Notes: generated by a model not told the origin, from the sequence alone. 64,000 bases of DNA from Acidovorax sp. sic0104 (GCF_019219095.1 NZ_JAHUWH010000005.1:124001-188000), one strand, 5' to 3'. Shown: positions 7,879 to 16,623, numbered from the stretch's first letter. Translations and numbers: made by a program.

Positions 7879-8928
7879 ATGCACACCCGCCGGACCCGCC
7901 GCCTTGCCTGCGCAGCCCTGGGCCTGCTGGCCTGCATCGGCCCCACGCTGGCGCTGGCGCAGGCGGACGCCCCCTTCGTGTGGCGAGAGACACCCACACC
8001 CGACGAGCAGGCGCTGGACGCCGCAGCCTTCGGCGGGCTGGACGCGACATTTGCCCAGCAGTTCGCCGACGTGCAAAGCGCCGTGATCGTGCTGCGGGGC
8101 CGGGTGGCCTACAGCTTCTACCGCGACGGCGATCCGCAGGCGCTGCGCGACACGCAGTCGGCCTCCAAAAGTGCCTTGTCGGTGCTGCTGGGCACCGCGC
8201 TTGCGCAGGGCCGCATCACCAGCGTGGACCAGCGCGTGCTGGAGCTGATGCCCGAATGGGCCGGCGCCAACGCAGACCCGCGCGCGGCAGGCATCACGTT
8301 GCGGCATCTGCTCACGCTGACGGCCGGATTTGCGGTCAACGACCCCACGGGCACCGGGGCGCCGCTGCGGCCCCGCGATGCCTGGGCCAGGCCGCTGGCC
8401 AGCGACCCGGGCCAGGCGTTCGCCTATGACAACTCGGTGGTGCCCCTGCTCACCGCCGTGCTGGAGAAAGCCACCGACATGCCGCTGCCCGACTACGCGC
8501 GCGAGCAGCTGGTGCGGCCGCTGGGCCTGGCCGAGCCTTCGTACCAGCGCGGCGGCGTGCACCTGCGCACGCTGGACATGGCCAAGCTCGGGCAGCTGTA
8601 CCTGCAGCGCGGGCAGTGGAACGGCCAGTCTCTGGTGCCCGAGGCGTTCGCCGACGCATCCGTGACAGCGCAGAACGCGGGCGGGCCACCGGCAGGTTTG
8701 TCGTACGGCTACCTGTGGTGGGTGGTGCCTTCGCCCGCACCGCGCCCGACCTTTCTGGCCAGCGGGTTCGGCGGCCAGTTCATCTGGGTGTATCCGCCCC
8801 TGGACCTGGTGGTGGCCACCACGGCACCCGCATCCATGGCAAGCGCCCGGCGCGGCCAGGCGCTGCAGTGGCTGCGCACCCAGGCGTTCGGGGCGGCGCA
8901 GCGGCGGGTGAAGGCCGGGCCGCAGTGA
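7879..8928 (+). CDS. Serine hydrolase (beta-lactamase-related), exported
   Basis: A protein of 349 residues with an N-terminal signal peptide (twin-Arg-rich n-region, hydrophobic core, cleavage near ALAQA at about 27). The class C beta-lactamase/penicillin-binding fold is marked by SxxK in SASK (catalytic Ser94, Lys97), YxN in YDNS, and SGFGG in place of the KTG/HxG motif. Such proteins act as esterases, D-aminopeptidases or amide hydrolases in the periplasm. GAAGGAG at 7867-7873 sets ATG 7879. No partner gene is evident. Confidence 0.85.
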   Translation: MHTRRTRRLACAALGLLACIGPTLALAQADAPFVWRETPTPDEQALDAAAFGGLDATFAQQFADVQSAVIVLRGRVAYSFYRDGDPQALRDTQSASKSALSVLLGTALAQGRITSVDQRVLELMPEWAGANADPRAAGITLRHLLTLTAGFAVNDPTGTGAPLRPRDAWARPLASDPGQAFAYDNSVVPLLTAVLEKATDMPLPDYAREQLVRPLGLAEPSYQRGGVHLRTLDMAKLGQLYLQRGQWNGQSLVPEAFADASVTAQNAGGPPAGLSYGYLWWVVPSPAPRPTFLASGFGGQFIWVYPPLDLVVATTAPASMASARRGQALQWLRTQAFGAAQRRVKAGPQ

Positions 8929-9043
8929 TGCGGCACTCCACCACATCGGTCCAGCAAGCCGCTACCGCGAGATCAGCAAGGACAATTGGCTTTCTGTTTC
9001 GATAGCCATCGAATGTTGTGAATGGCTTTGGCGCGATCAGGCC

Positions 9044-9616
9044 TCAGGGCTGCTTGTTCACGAACGCCACCGACAGGCCCTTGGGCGTCACCGTGATGGG
9101 CCCGGGCTGCAGCCCCAGGCCGTCGAACAAGGCCGTGTCCTGCGGGCGCAGGGTGTGCAGCACCACCTCGCGCAGGGACTGCTCGGCCAGCACCGGGCCG
9201 TAGGCGTTGAGCAGCTCGTTCACGGCCGGCTTGAGGCTCGGAAAGTCCAGCCGGCCCAGCTTGATCTGGTGCGCCCGCAGCGTGCGGTCGCTGGCCTCAT
9301 AGCGCAGCGCGAACTCCACGTCGAAGGTGCCCGTGTGGCTGCGGCGCAGTGCGGGGCCTGCCGCCTCCACCGTCATCGCCGCGCCCAGGCGGTTGACCTC
9401 GGGCAGCAGGCGCAGGCGCGGCGCCAGCAGCGTCAGGTCCACCAGCCCCTGCACCGGCACGCTGCGCGGAAACCGGGGCGCCACGGCCTCCTGCAGTTGC
9501 TCTAGCGGCACGGTGTAGCTGGGCAGCGCCTGCGCCGTGCGCAGCGACGACATGGCCACGCCGGCCAGGGCGAGGCCGCGTGCCATGGTGTTCAGGAATC
9601 TTCTGCGGTGGAGCAT
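9044..9616 (-). CDS. DUF1439-like exported protein
   Basis: A protein of 190 residues. The first ~30 residues form a signal peptide with basic residues (HRRRF) and a hydrophobic core, possibly Tat-like because of RRRFLNT. The mature part resembles the DUF1439 (YceB-like) fold: a small beta-rich domain with the pattern VPVQGLVDLTLLAPRLRL and a final VTPKGLSVAF. YceB-like proteins are periplasmic or lipoproteins of unknown function. No Cys lipobox is seen here. ATG 9614-9616 is preferred over in-frame upstream codons since it begins the signal peptide. Confidence 0.6.
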   Translation of the reverse strand: MLHRRRFLNTMARGLALAGVAMSSLRTAQALPSYTVPLEQLQEAVAPRFPRSVPVQGLVDLTLLAPRLRLLPEVNRLGAAMTVEAAGPALRRSHTGTFDVEFALRYEASDRTLRAHQIKLGRLDFPSLKPAVNELLNAYGPVLAEQSLREVVLHTLRPQDTALFDGLGLQPGPITVTPKGLSVAFVNKQP

Positions 9617-9748
9617 GGGGGCTGTCTCGTGCGATGGACCCCGTAGGAGCCGTGGCACGTGAAAAAGTGCCCGGCGGACGCCAGGCCGTTGCAGACGCGG
9701 TTCCGGGTCACGACCGCGCAACGCGCCCGCAGCCGGGGCGGCCGGCCG

Positions 9749-10000
9749 CTACCGCCCCACCACCGACCAGCCGGCCTGCTGGTTGGTCTTGTCGTTTTCA
9801 TACTCCCACGCCGTGCCGCAGCGGTCACACACGTAGCGGGTGAAGGTCACGGGGCCGTGGTCGCGGTCTTCCTTGCGGTTGCCGCGCTGCACGAGCTCGG
9901 CATGGCCCGGGGCCTTGCGCCAGTTGCGCTGGATGCCCTGGCAGGGCTCGCACAGCGACATGGGTTTGAGTTCGGTCTGTCGCGCGAGGTCTTTGGTCAT
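9749..10000 (-). CDS. Small protein with two CxxC pairs
   Basis: A protein of 83 residues with CEPC near residue 17 and CDRC near residue 58, an arrangement that could bind one zinc ion (a zinc-ribbon-like knuckle pair). The segment after the second pair is GTAWEYENDK. It is rich in charged residues and has no signal peptide or membrane segment. Function unknown. It lies between two same-strand genes with gaps of more than 100 nt. Confidence 0.6.
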   Translation of the reverse strand: MTKDLARQTELKPMSLCEPCQGIQRNWRKAPGHAELVQRGNRKEDRDHGPVTFTRYVCDRCGTAWEYENDKTNQQAGWSVVGR

Positions 10001-10160
10001 GGGTGCGTGTGCAGCCCTTGCGGGCCGGTGGGGTTGCGTGCTGCGGGGCGGCTACTGTAAGCCAAGTGCCGATGCCTGCACCAGCCCGACTGCGGCGCGC
10101 ATCGCTGCTGTGGCCAGGCCGCTGATAAAAAACAGGGCCCGGCGCCCGGGTACATTGCGC

Positions 10161-10185
10161 ATCAAGCTATATTTTTCATAGCAAC
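10161..10185 (+). repeat. AGCTAT repeat, half copy
   Basis: ATCAAGCTAT and CATAGCAAC flank a short AT-rich loop, matching the 3' half of the dispersed element seen complete at 211, 16777, 30471 and 36500. It sits directly after the acetyltransferase stop codon (minus strand), where it could form a hairpin at the mRNA end. Confidence 0.45.
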
Positions 10186-10191
10186 CACCTG

Positions 10192-10668
10192 TTACAGCCG
10201 CTTCACCATCCGCGCGTTGTGCAACACCACGCCTGCGCGCTGCACTTGTTGGCGTTCTTGCACCTCGAAACCGCTGGCGGTGAAGAAAGGCTCTGCGGTC
10301 AGGCTCACATCGGCGTGCAATTGCGTGGTGCCGCGCTGCGCAGCCTGCGTGTGCAGATGGGCCATCAGCGCACGGGCCACGCCCTGCCCGGCGTGGGCGG
10401 GCGCAACGAAGAACATGTCGATGTAGCCGCCGGGCTGCAGGTCGGCAAAACCCGCCACCGCCGTGCCACCGTCCACATGCGCGATGAAGGGCTGATTGGC
10501 GCGCATGCGCTCGGCCCACGTTGCGCTGTCGTGCTCGAGCGGCGCCCAGGCCGCGAGTTGCTCGGGGGTGTAGTTGCGGCAAGCCAGGCCGTGCACGGAG
10601 GCATGGAAGACGGCCCGCAGCGGCGCTTCGTCGCCGCTGCGAAAGTTGCGGATGGAGATGGAGTGCAT
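10192..10668 (-). CDS. GNAT family N-acetyltransferase
   Basis: A protein of 158 residues with the GNAT fold. The acetyl-CoA pyrophosphate loop is in VAPAHAGQGVARALM (the Q/RxxGxG/A motif), preceded by the strand IDMFFV and followed by the FFTASGFEV motif of the fold's end. Acceptor substrate unknown. ATG 10666-10668 gives the usual start of this subfamily. It follows a small periplasmic protein gene, separated by a hairpin. Confidence 0.8.
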   Translation of the reverse strand: MHSISIRNFRSGDEAPLRAVFHASVHGLACRNYTPEQLAAWAPLEHDSATWAERMRANQPFIAHVDGGTAVAGFADLQPGGYIDMFFVAPAHAGQGVARALMAHLHTQAAQRGTTQLHADVSLTAEPFFTASGFEVQERQQVQRAGVVLHNARMVKRL

Positions 10669-10723
10669 GGTTGTCAGATCGATGGCAGGCGCGGCTGGTG
10701 GCCGCTTTGGCGGGCTGCAAACA

Positions 10724-10763
10724 CCAACGCCCCGCACCACCCGAGGCAGTAGCGGGGCGTTGG
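10724..10763 (-). terminator. Hairpin, possible terminator
   Basis: Perfect 12-bp stem (CCAACGCCCCGC at 10724-10735, GCGGGGCGTTGG at 10752-10763) with a 16-nt loop, just after the stop codon of the gene at 10777-11193 read on the minus strand. It is followed by only a weak T run, so termination is likely but not certain. Confidence 0.55.
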
Positions 10764-10776
10764 GGTCGGAGGCGGT

Positions 10777-11193
10777 TTACTTGTCCAGCTCGGCGGTCAG
10801 CATGTCCCAGCTGGGGTAGGAGCTTTCGTCGAAGGTGATCACGCCCTTGCCTGCAGCGAACTTGAAGGCGGTAGTGCCTGTGCGCGCGAATTCCAGCGTC
10901 TTGAGCTTGCACACGGCGGCCTTGGACGGCGCATCGTTGCAGTACTTCGGGGCGTTGTCCACGATGGTGGCGGCCGCATAGCGCACCTGGCGCAGGTGGT
11001 CGACGGTCTGGAAGCTGTCCTGCTTCACATCCATCTTCACATCACAGCCGCAGGACTGCTTGAGGGTGCCCGTGGCGGTCTTCACGGCGGGCGCCACCTC
11101 GGCGGCATAGAAATCCCGCTCGGGCTTGCCGGCATGGGCCAGCGATGCAACGGCCAGACTCAGGGATGCGATCACAAACGTGCGTGTTGTCAT
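10777..11193 (-). CDS. Small periplasmic protein of unknown function
   Basis: A protein of 138 residues with a clear signal peptide (cleavage after AHA at about residue 22). The mature part has four cysteines (QSCGCDV, YCND, VCKL) that could form two disulfides, and a repeated basic/hydrophobic pattern. I do not recognise a named family. ATG 11191-11193 begins the signal peptide. A perfect 16-bp palindrome lies 158 nt upstream of the start. Confidence 0.6.
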   Translation of the reverse strand: MTTRTFVIASLSLAVASLAHAGKPERDFYAAEVAPAVKTATGTLKQSCGCDVKMDVKQDSFQTVDHLRQVRYAAATIVDNAPKYCNDAPSKAAVCKLKTLEFARTGTTAFKFAAGKGVITFDESSYPSWDMLTAELDK

Positions 11194-11350
11194 GGTTCTT
11201 TCAAAAGGTTGGCTTCGGTTGCGACCGCTCACTCCTCCCTGGCAAGCGGCCCGCGCCCGGCGGGCGGCCGAAGCGCTGCGGATTGTGCAGTGCGCCAGCC
11301 CGCGCAGCTGTAACCATGCGCTACGCGCGCCATGCTTTTTGTGCAATGTT

Positions 11351-11366
11351 TCATGCACGTGCATGA
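11351..11366. promoter_or_regulatory. Perfect 16-bp palindrome
   Basis: TCATGCACGTGCATGA is its own reverse complement. It lies in the 200-nt gap between the DTW-domain gene (stop 11394) and the start of the small periplasmic protein gene (11193), i.e. upstream of the latter. It could be an operator for an unidentified regulator. Confidence 0.45.
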
Positions 11367-11393
11367 GAAAACTCTGCGCCCCCACGCCCGGCG

Positions 11394-12188
11394 CTATGCA
11401 GTGTGTTGGCCACTTGTGATGGCTGGCGGCAGCGTGGCGCTGCGCAGCGCCTGGTGCGCCGGCCCCTCCCAGTCGGGTGGCAGCTGGTGCTTGGACTGCA
11501 GGTAATGGTGCGTGAACACGTCCAGGTAGGCCTGCAGTACCTGCGCGGCACCACCTTCGCCCGCGAGTTCCAGGCACAGCGCCGCGACCTCGGATGTGCA
11601 GAAATGGTCATCCCGCCGCGACCGGCGCAGTTGGTAGCGCGAGACCTGCTCGGGCGCGAGGCTCAGCACCGGAAAGCGGTCGAGGTACGGGCTCTTGCGG
11701 AACATCTTGCGCGCCTCGGGCCAGGTGGCGTCGAGCAGGATGAAAAGCGGGCGCGGCGCGCTCGCACCACCGGGGGCAGCGCCCGACGGCGTCTCGGGCC
11801 CGGGCAGTTGCGACACCACGCGCGCCGCATCGACGAACTCGCCCGGGAACACGACGCAGGGTTGCCACTGCGGGTCGGCCAGCAGCGCGAGCAGGCCGGG
11901 CGCCACCACGGTGCGCGCCCAGCCGAAGGCAAAGGTGTCGGCCACCACGTCGGCGATGAGCCAGCCGGTGTTGCTGGGCTTGAGCGGCTCGATGTCGGCC
12001 ATGAGCAAGCACACGCCCGCGCGCGTGGACACCACGGGGCGCACGGCGCAGAGGCAGTGGGTGGGCACCAGGCGGCAGCCCGCACAGCGCTCGCCCTTGG
12101 GCCCGCCGCGCGCCAGGAACGGCTTGGCGCTGCGGGCCAGCCGCTCGGCGCGCAAGCGCGAAACGGCGTGGGGTGGCACGGCGGTCAT
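11394..12188 (-). CDS. DTW domain protein, probable tRNA-uridine aminocarboxypropyltransferase
   Basis: A protein of 264 residues. The name-giving D-T/A-W motif is in LLDATWPEARKM, with the SAM-associated stretch LEP-like SLAPEQVSRYQLRR downstream. The N-terminal cysteine cluster CAGCRLVPTHCLC is typical of the family and may bind zinc. DTW enzymes (TapT/YfiP) transfer the aminocarboxypropyl group of SAM to uridine 47 of tRNA to make acp3U. ATG 12186-12188 is used. A methyltransferase gene precedes it by 28 nt on the same strand and may be co-transcribed. Confidence 0.8.
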   Translation of the reverse strand: MTAVPPHAVSRLRAERLARSAKPFLARGGPKGERCAGCRLVPTHCLCAVRPVVSTRAGVCLLMADIEPLKPSNTGWLIADVVADTFAFGWARTVVAPGLLALLADPQWQPCVVFPGEFVDAARVVSQLPGPETPSGAAPGGASAPRPLFILLDATWPEARKMFRKSPYLDRFPVLSLAPEQVSRYQLRRSRRDDHFCTSEVAALCLELAGEGGAAQVLQAYLDVFTHHYLQSKHQLPPDWEGPAHQALRSATLPPAITSGQHTA

Positions 12189-12216
12189 CGCGCTGCCTTG
12201 GGTCGGTACGATTGCA

Positions 12217-12819
12217 TCACCCCACGTGCTCCAGCGCGAACAGCGGCACCTCGGCCTGGCGGCTCAGCCACAGGCCGCCGCCCAGCTCCATCGCGCCCTG
12301 CTGCAGTCCGCGCCGGTACAGCTCGGCCCGGTGGCGAAACACACGGTTGTCGGTGAGGTCCTCGTCGATGATGTCGCGCTCGTAGTCCTCGCGCGAGACC
12401 GCCTCGACATACAGCGCGCCCCGGCTCAGCCGGGTGAGGTTGTGCAGTGCGGCCTTCAGGTCCGGCGGGCTCAGGTAGGGCAGCACGCCCTGGCAGATCA
12501 CGAGGTCGAACGGCTGGTCCGCTGCATAGTCCACCACCGAGCCCTGCTGCCAGCCGTAGCGCTCGCACAGGTAAGGGCTGATCTCCACGCCCTGGTAGCT
12601 GGCCTGCGGAAAGTGCTGCGCAACGATGCCCTTCCACAGCCCGATGCCGCAGCCCACGTCCAACACACGGTGCACCGGCACGCGCAGGTACTTGAGGTAG
12701 CTGCACACGAAGGTGCCCAGGCGTTCCATGTGCTGCGGGTCCACCACGCTGGTTTTCTTGTCGAAGTAAAAGCGCTGGTAGTAGGCCTCGTCGAAGGTGT
12801 CGGCGCTGGCGGATTTCAA
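12217..12819 (-). CDS. Class I SAM-dependent methyltransferase
   Basis: A protein of about 200 residues with a Rossmann methyltransferase fold: motif I VLDVGCGIGLWKGI, acidic strand end GVEISPYL, and motif IV-like FDLVICQGVLPYL. The substrate is unknown. No ATG opens the frame; TTG at 12817-12819 is chosen since AAGGA lies 8 nt before it on the coding strand and the family similarity begins near SADTFDEAYYQRF. An upstream TTG (12891) is possible. It precedes the DTW gene by 28 nt. Confidence 0.75.
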   Translation of the reverse strand: MKSASADTFDEAYYQRFYFDKKTSVVDPQHMERLGTFVCSYLKYLRVPVHRVLDVGCGIGLWKGIVAQHFPQASYQGVEISPYLCERYGWQQGSVVDYAADQPFDLVICQGVLPYLSPPDLKAALHNLTRLSRGALYVEAVSREDYERDIIDEDLTDNRVFRHRAELYRRGLQQGAMELGGGLWLSRQAEVPLFALEHVG

Positions 12820-12941
12820 TGGGCAGTCCTTGTGGGCAAAGGTGGCAGGGGCGGCGTGAAGGAGCGGCAGAGTATCCCGCACACGGGACAACCACAGCCG
12901 CCGCGTGGCCCTGCGCGGGGCAAAGGCCCTATTCTGTCGCC

Positions 12942-14177
12942 ATGGACTCCATGATCTCGGCCGCCGCCCGCGCGCTGGCGGCGGGCGACGCGCTCACCGC
13001 GCTGCAGCGCGTGGCGCTGCGCGACGACCCGCCCGCACTGGCCCTGCGCGGCATTGCCATGGCCCAGCTGGGCGAGCACCCGCGTGCCCGCGAACTGCTG
13101 CGCCGTGCCGCCCGCGCCTTTGGAGCCCACGAACCCGTGGCCCGTGCGCGCTGCGTGGTGGCCGAGGCCGAGGTGGCACTGGCCCTGCGCGACCTGGGCG
13201 GGCAGGGCCAGGCACTGATGGCCGCCGCCGACACGCTGCAGGCCCACGGCGATGCGGTCAATGCCCTGCAGGCGCGGCTGGTAGCCACACGCAGGCTGAT
13301 CCTGCTGGGACGACTGGGCGAGGCCTCGGCCACGCTGGCCGCAAGCCACGCGGCCGGCATGCCCCCGAGGCTGCCCGCACCGCTGGCTGCGGTGGCAGCG
13401 CTCACCAACGCCGAGCTGGCCTTGCGCGCCCTGCACATCGACGCCGCGCGCGCGGCCCTGCAAGGTGCGGACAATGCGGCGCGCCAGGCGGGCGTGCCCG
13501 CGCTGCTGGCCGAGGTGGATCGCGCCCACGCGCTGCTGCACCAGCCCGCGGCCCGGCGCCTCGGTCCTGGCGCCGACCACCTGCTGCAACTGCACGACGT
13601 GGCGGCGCTGCGCGCATCCGGCGACACGCTGGTGGTGGACGCCTGCCGCCACGGCGTGCATGCAGGCGGCACCTGGCACACGCTGGCCCGCCGCCCCGTT
13701 CTGTTCGCGCTGCTGCGCGCAATGGGCGAGGCATGGCCTGGCGATGCCGATCGCGAATCGCTGATCGCCACCGTGTTCCGCACCCGCCACCCCGACGACA
13801 CCCACCGCGCCCGCCTGCGGGTGGAGATGGGCCGCCTGCGCGCACTGCTGGCACCGGTGGCGGGCGTGGAGGCCACGGCGCGCGGCTTCGTGCTGCGCCC
13901 CCACGGCGGGCGCGGCGTGGCCGTGCTGGCACCGCCGGTGGAGGGCGGGCAGGGTGCGCTGCTGGCCCTGCTGTCCGATGGCGCGGCGTGGTCCACATCG
14001 GCCCTGGCGCTGGCCCTGGGCGACAGCCAGCGCACCGTGCAGCGGGCCCTGGCCGACCTGGAAGCGGACGGCCAGGTGCGCGCCATCGGGCAGGCCCGCG
14101 CCCGCCGCTGGCTGGCCGCGCCGCTCGTCGGATTCACGACGATCTTGTTACTCCCTGCGGCGCAGCCGATTCCCTAA
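12942..14177 (+). CDS. Helical-repeat protein with C-terminal winged-helix domains, putative regulator
   Basis: A protein of 411 residues, very rich in Ala, Arg and Leu. Residues about 5-210 are alpha-helical repeats of TPR type (for example ALALRGIAMAQLGEHPRARE). Residues about 230-330 resemble an OmpR/BTAD-like winged helix (RRPVLFALLRAMGEAWPGD, then a basic helix RARLRVEMGRLRALL), and 345-400 a second winged helix (STSALALALGDSQRTVQRAL). The layout suggests a transcription factor sensing a protein or ligand through the repeat part. No named family was recognised. The beta-propeller gene follows after 33 nt and is the likeliest target or partner. Confidence 0.6.
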   Translation: MDSMISAAARALAAGDALTALQRVALRDDPPALALRGIAMAQLGEHPRARELLRRAARAFGAHEPVARARCVVAEAEVALALRDLGGQGQALMAAADTLQAHGDAVNALQARLVATRRLILLGRLGEASATLAASHAAGMPPRLPAPLAAVAALTNAELALRALHIDAARAALQGADNAARQAGVPALLAEVDRAHALLHQPAARRLGPGADHLLQLHDVAALRASGDTLVVDACRHGVHAGGTWHTLARRPVLFALLRAMGEAWPGDADRESLIATVFRTRHPDDTHRARLRVEMGRLRALLAPVAGVEATARGFVLRPHGGRGVAVLAPPVEGGQGALLALLSDGAAWSTSALALALGDSQRTVQRALADLEADGQVRAIGQARARRWLAAPLVGFTTILLLPAAQPIP

Positions 14178-14210
14178 AGTGGCAGCACCAACCCTTGAAG
14201 GAGCCCCGCA

Positions 14211-14936
14211 ATGACAGCCACCACCACCCTCGACACCCCCTGCAGCAGCCAGCCTGGCGACACCCCGCCGTCGCACCGGCACATGCCCATTGCCTCGCGC
14301 CTGCCTGCCGAGGTGGTGCGCGAGTACGGGCCTTTCGGAGACGCCAGCGCAGTCCACGGCGTGACCCACGACGGCCACCGCGTCTGGGCCGCCACGGGTG
14401 AGCACCTCGTGGCGTTCGACCCCGAAAGCGGCACAACCACCCGCACGCTGGACGTGGTGTGCGATGCGGGCACCGCGTTCGACGGCATGCACATCTACCA
14501 GATCGCCGAAGCGCGCATCGACAAGATCGACCCCGCCACCGGCCGCGTGCTGGCCACCATCCCTGCGCCGGGCGGCGGCAGCGACTCGGGCCTGACCTGG
14601 GCGGAAGGCAGTCTGTGGGTGGGCCAGTACCGGGACCGCAAGATCCACCAGATCGACCCCGCCACGGGCGCCGTCCGCCGCACCATCGAGTCCGACCGCT
14701 TCGTCACCGGCGTCACGTGGGTGGACGGCGAGCTGTGGCACGGCACCTGGGAGGGCGACGAGAGCACCCTGCGCCACATCGACCCCGCCAGCGGCACCGT
14801 GGTGCAGCAGCTGGACATGCCGCAGGGCATGGGCGTGAGCGGGCTCGAATCCGATGGCGCCGGGCTGTTCTATTGCGGCGGTGGCGGCAGCGGCAAGGTG
14901 CGCGCCGTGCGCCGTCCGGCGGCCCGCGGCCGTTGA
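14211..14936 (+). CDS. Beta-propeller protein (glutamine cyclotransferase/Vgb-like)
   Basis: A protein of 241 residues without a signal peptide. Repeating blade motifs of about 45 residues are visible: GLTWAEGSLWVGQYRD, KIHQIDPATGAV, GVTWVDGELWHGTW and HIDPASGTVVQQL. This is the PQQ/SMP-30/Vgb type of six-bladed propeller, with DPATG turns. It ends with a Gly-rich FYCGGGGSGKVRAV. The biochemical role is unknown. GAAGGAG at 14197-14203 precedes ATG 14211. It is 33 nt after the putative regulator gene and is probably co-transcribed with it. Confidence 0.6.
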   Translation: MTATTTLDTPCSSQPGDTPPSHRHMPIASRLPAEVVREYGPFGDASAVHGVTHDGHRVWAATGEHLVAFDPESGTTTRTLDVVCDAGTAFDGMHIYQIAEARIDKIDPATGRVLATIPAPGGGSDSGLTWAEGSLWVGQYRDRKIHQIDPATGAVRRTIESDRFVTGVTWVDGELWHGTWEGDESTLRHIDPASGTVVQQLDMPQGMGVSGLESDGAGLFYCGGGGSGKVRAVRRPAARGR

Positions 14937-14970
14937 AGCTTGTTCCGGGCACGCCCGGGGCCGCGCCACA

Positions 14971-15570
14971 ATGGCGGCCATGCCACGACACAGCTCCACC
15001 GCCCCTGCGCATTTCACCCCGGTCCCGCTGGCCAAGGCCTATCGGCTGCTCAACCATGGTCCGACGGTGCTCGTCTCGGCGGAGCACGATGGGGCGCACA
15101 ACGTGATGTCCGCCGCCTGGGCCTGTGCGCTGGATTTCAGCCCACCCAAGGTCACGGTGGTGATCGACAAGGCCACGCGCACCCGCGAGCTGGTGGACGC
15201 CAGCGGCGCTTTTGCCCTGCAGTTGCCCACGCTCGCCATGGCCGCACTGACAGTGGGCATCGGCACCGACAGCGCCAAGGCGCTGCCCGACAAGCTGCAG
15301 CGGCATGGCGTGCGGCTGTTCCATGCGCCGGGCCATGCGGTGCCGCTGGTGCATGGCTGCGCCGGCTGGCTGGTGTGCCGCGTGCTGCCCGAGCCCCGCA
15401 ACGAGCAGGCGTACGACCTGTTCATCGGCGAAGTGGTTGCAGCCTGGGCCGACGAGCGCGTGTTCCGCGACGGCCACTGGCACTTCGACGAGGCGCCCGA
15501 CGCGCTGCGCACGCTGCACTATGTGGCAGGCGGTCAGTTCTATGCCACGGGGGCCTCGGTCAAGGTCTGA
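14971..15570 (+). CDS. Flavin reductase-like domain protein
   Basis: A protein of 199 residues of the flavin reductase-like (flavoredoxin) family. An FMN-binding split barrel is indicated by the start PVPLAKAYRLLNHGPTVLVS, the NVMSAAWACALDFSPPK block and the later AYDLFIGEVVAAW. It would bind FMN and reduce it with NAD(P)H or act as an electron carrier. Two close ATGs (14971 and 14980) are possible; neither has a strong ribosome-binding site. It follows the propeller gene by 34 nt. Confidence 0.75.
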   Translation: MAAMPRHSSTAPAHFTPVPLAKAYRLLNHGPTVLVSAEHDGAHNVMSAAWACALDFSPPKVTVVIDKATRTRELVDASGAFALQLPTLAMAALTVGIGTDSAKALPDKLQRHGVRLFHAPGHAVPLVHGCAGWLVCRVLPEPRNEQAYDLFIGEVVAAWADERVFRDGHWHFDEAPDALRTLHYVAGGQFYATGASVKV

Positions 15571-15608
15571 GGAGCGCCGCAGGCAGCCCCGCCATGCGGC
15601 GCACCGGG

Positions 15609-16094
15609 TCACAGGCCGCCCGAGGATTCCGATTGCAGCTCGCGGATGCGCAGGCCTGCGGGTGTGCGGGCCAGCACCAGAGAGTCTTCGCTCACCACAT
15701 TCATGCCAGCCAGCCCTTGCGCCTGCACCGATGTGCGCTGCGTGTACTGCAGGCGTGCCGTGGTCCAAGGGAACCCACCCCATTGCAGGCGCACGTTGCC
15801 GAACTCGGTCTGCGTGCGGGCCTGCAGCACCGTGAGCGCGGCGGACGACTGCTTGAGATAGCCGCACAGCTCGGCCTTGCCGCCCTCGACCTCCCAGCGG
15901 CCGCTCTGGCCCCTGGCGGTCAACGCCACCTTCACGTCGTCCGTGTAGTCGTCGCACGCGGCAGCGTCCCCCTGCATGGCGCGCGCGCTGTGCTGCGTGA
16001 TCCAGTCCATCACATACGGCTCGGCAAAGACGAAGCGCGCGTGTGCATAAAAGCAGCCCAGCAGCACCAGCGCCACCCATACAACTCGGGACAT
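15609..16094 (-). CDS. Membrane-anchored or secreted protein of unknown function
   Basis: A protein of 161 residues with a hydrophobic N-terminal segment (residues about 4-20) that is a signal peptide or anchor, followed by a soluble domain with a Cys pair (AACDDY, ELCGYL). A beta-rich tail (NVRLQWGGFPWTTARLQY) suggests a small NTF2- or lipocalin-like fold. No family recognised. ATG 16092-16094 opens the signal segment. It is convergent with the flavin reductase gene. Confidence 0.5.
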   Translation of the reverse strand: MSRVVWVALVLLGCFYAHARFVFAEPYVMDWITQHSARAMQGDAAACDDYTDDVKVALTARGQSGRWEVEGGKAELCGYLKQSSAALTVLQARTQTEFGNVRLQWGGFPWTTARLQYTQRTSVQAQGLAGMNVVSEDSLVLARTPAGLRIRELQSESSGGL

Positions 16095-16236
16095 GAAAAA
16101 AGTGTGCCGGGCCACGGCACGGGGGTAAGGAAAGAGGCGCGCATGGTAGCGGCCAACTGCCCTTGAGCACGCACGAAAATCGCATCCTTTTAACGAACGC
16201 AACAACTGCGTGCCCAGCCCCCTCAACGCTGGCAGA

Positions 16237-16623
16237 TCAGGCCGTTTTAGGCGCCCTGTACAGCGCGCAGATCTTGTTGCCATCCGGGTCGCGCAGATAC
16301 GCCAGGTACAACCGGCCCGACGGACCTTCCCGGTAGCCCGGCGGGTCTTCGCACGTGGTGCCGCCATGGGCCACGCCGGCCGCATGGAAGGCATCGGCCT
16401 GCTCGGCCGACTGCATGGTGAACCCGACGGTGCTGCCATTGCCATGGCAGGCCGGTTCGCCGTTGATGGGCGTGGAGATGGCAAAGGTGCCGGTGGGGCT
16501 GCGGTAGAAGTACCGGTTCTTGTTGGCAACGCCCGGCGGCACGCCGATGGTTGCGAGCAATGCGTCATAGAACCGGCGAGATTTTTCGAGGTCGGTCACG
16601 CCGACCATGATGTGGCTGAACAT
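16237..16623 (-). CDS. VOC (glyoxalase/bleomycin resistance) family protein
   Basis: A protein of 128 residues with two beta-alpha-beta-beta-beta modules of the vicinal oxygen chelate fold: MFSHIMVGVTDLEKSRRFYD at the start and LAYLRDPDGNKICALYR at the end. Metal-binding positions (His4 and a late acidic/Asn position) are plausible. Members include glyoxalases, dioxygenases and resistance proteins; the function here is open. AAGGAGA lies 7 nt upstream of ATG 16621-16623. Confidence 0.8.
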   Translation of the reverse strand: MFSHIMVGVTDLEKSRRFYDALLATIGVPPGVANKNRYFYRSPTGTFAISTPINGEPACHGNGSTVGFTMQSAEQADAFHAAGVAHGGTTCEDPPGYREGPSGRLYLAYLRDPDGNKICALYRAPKTA

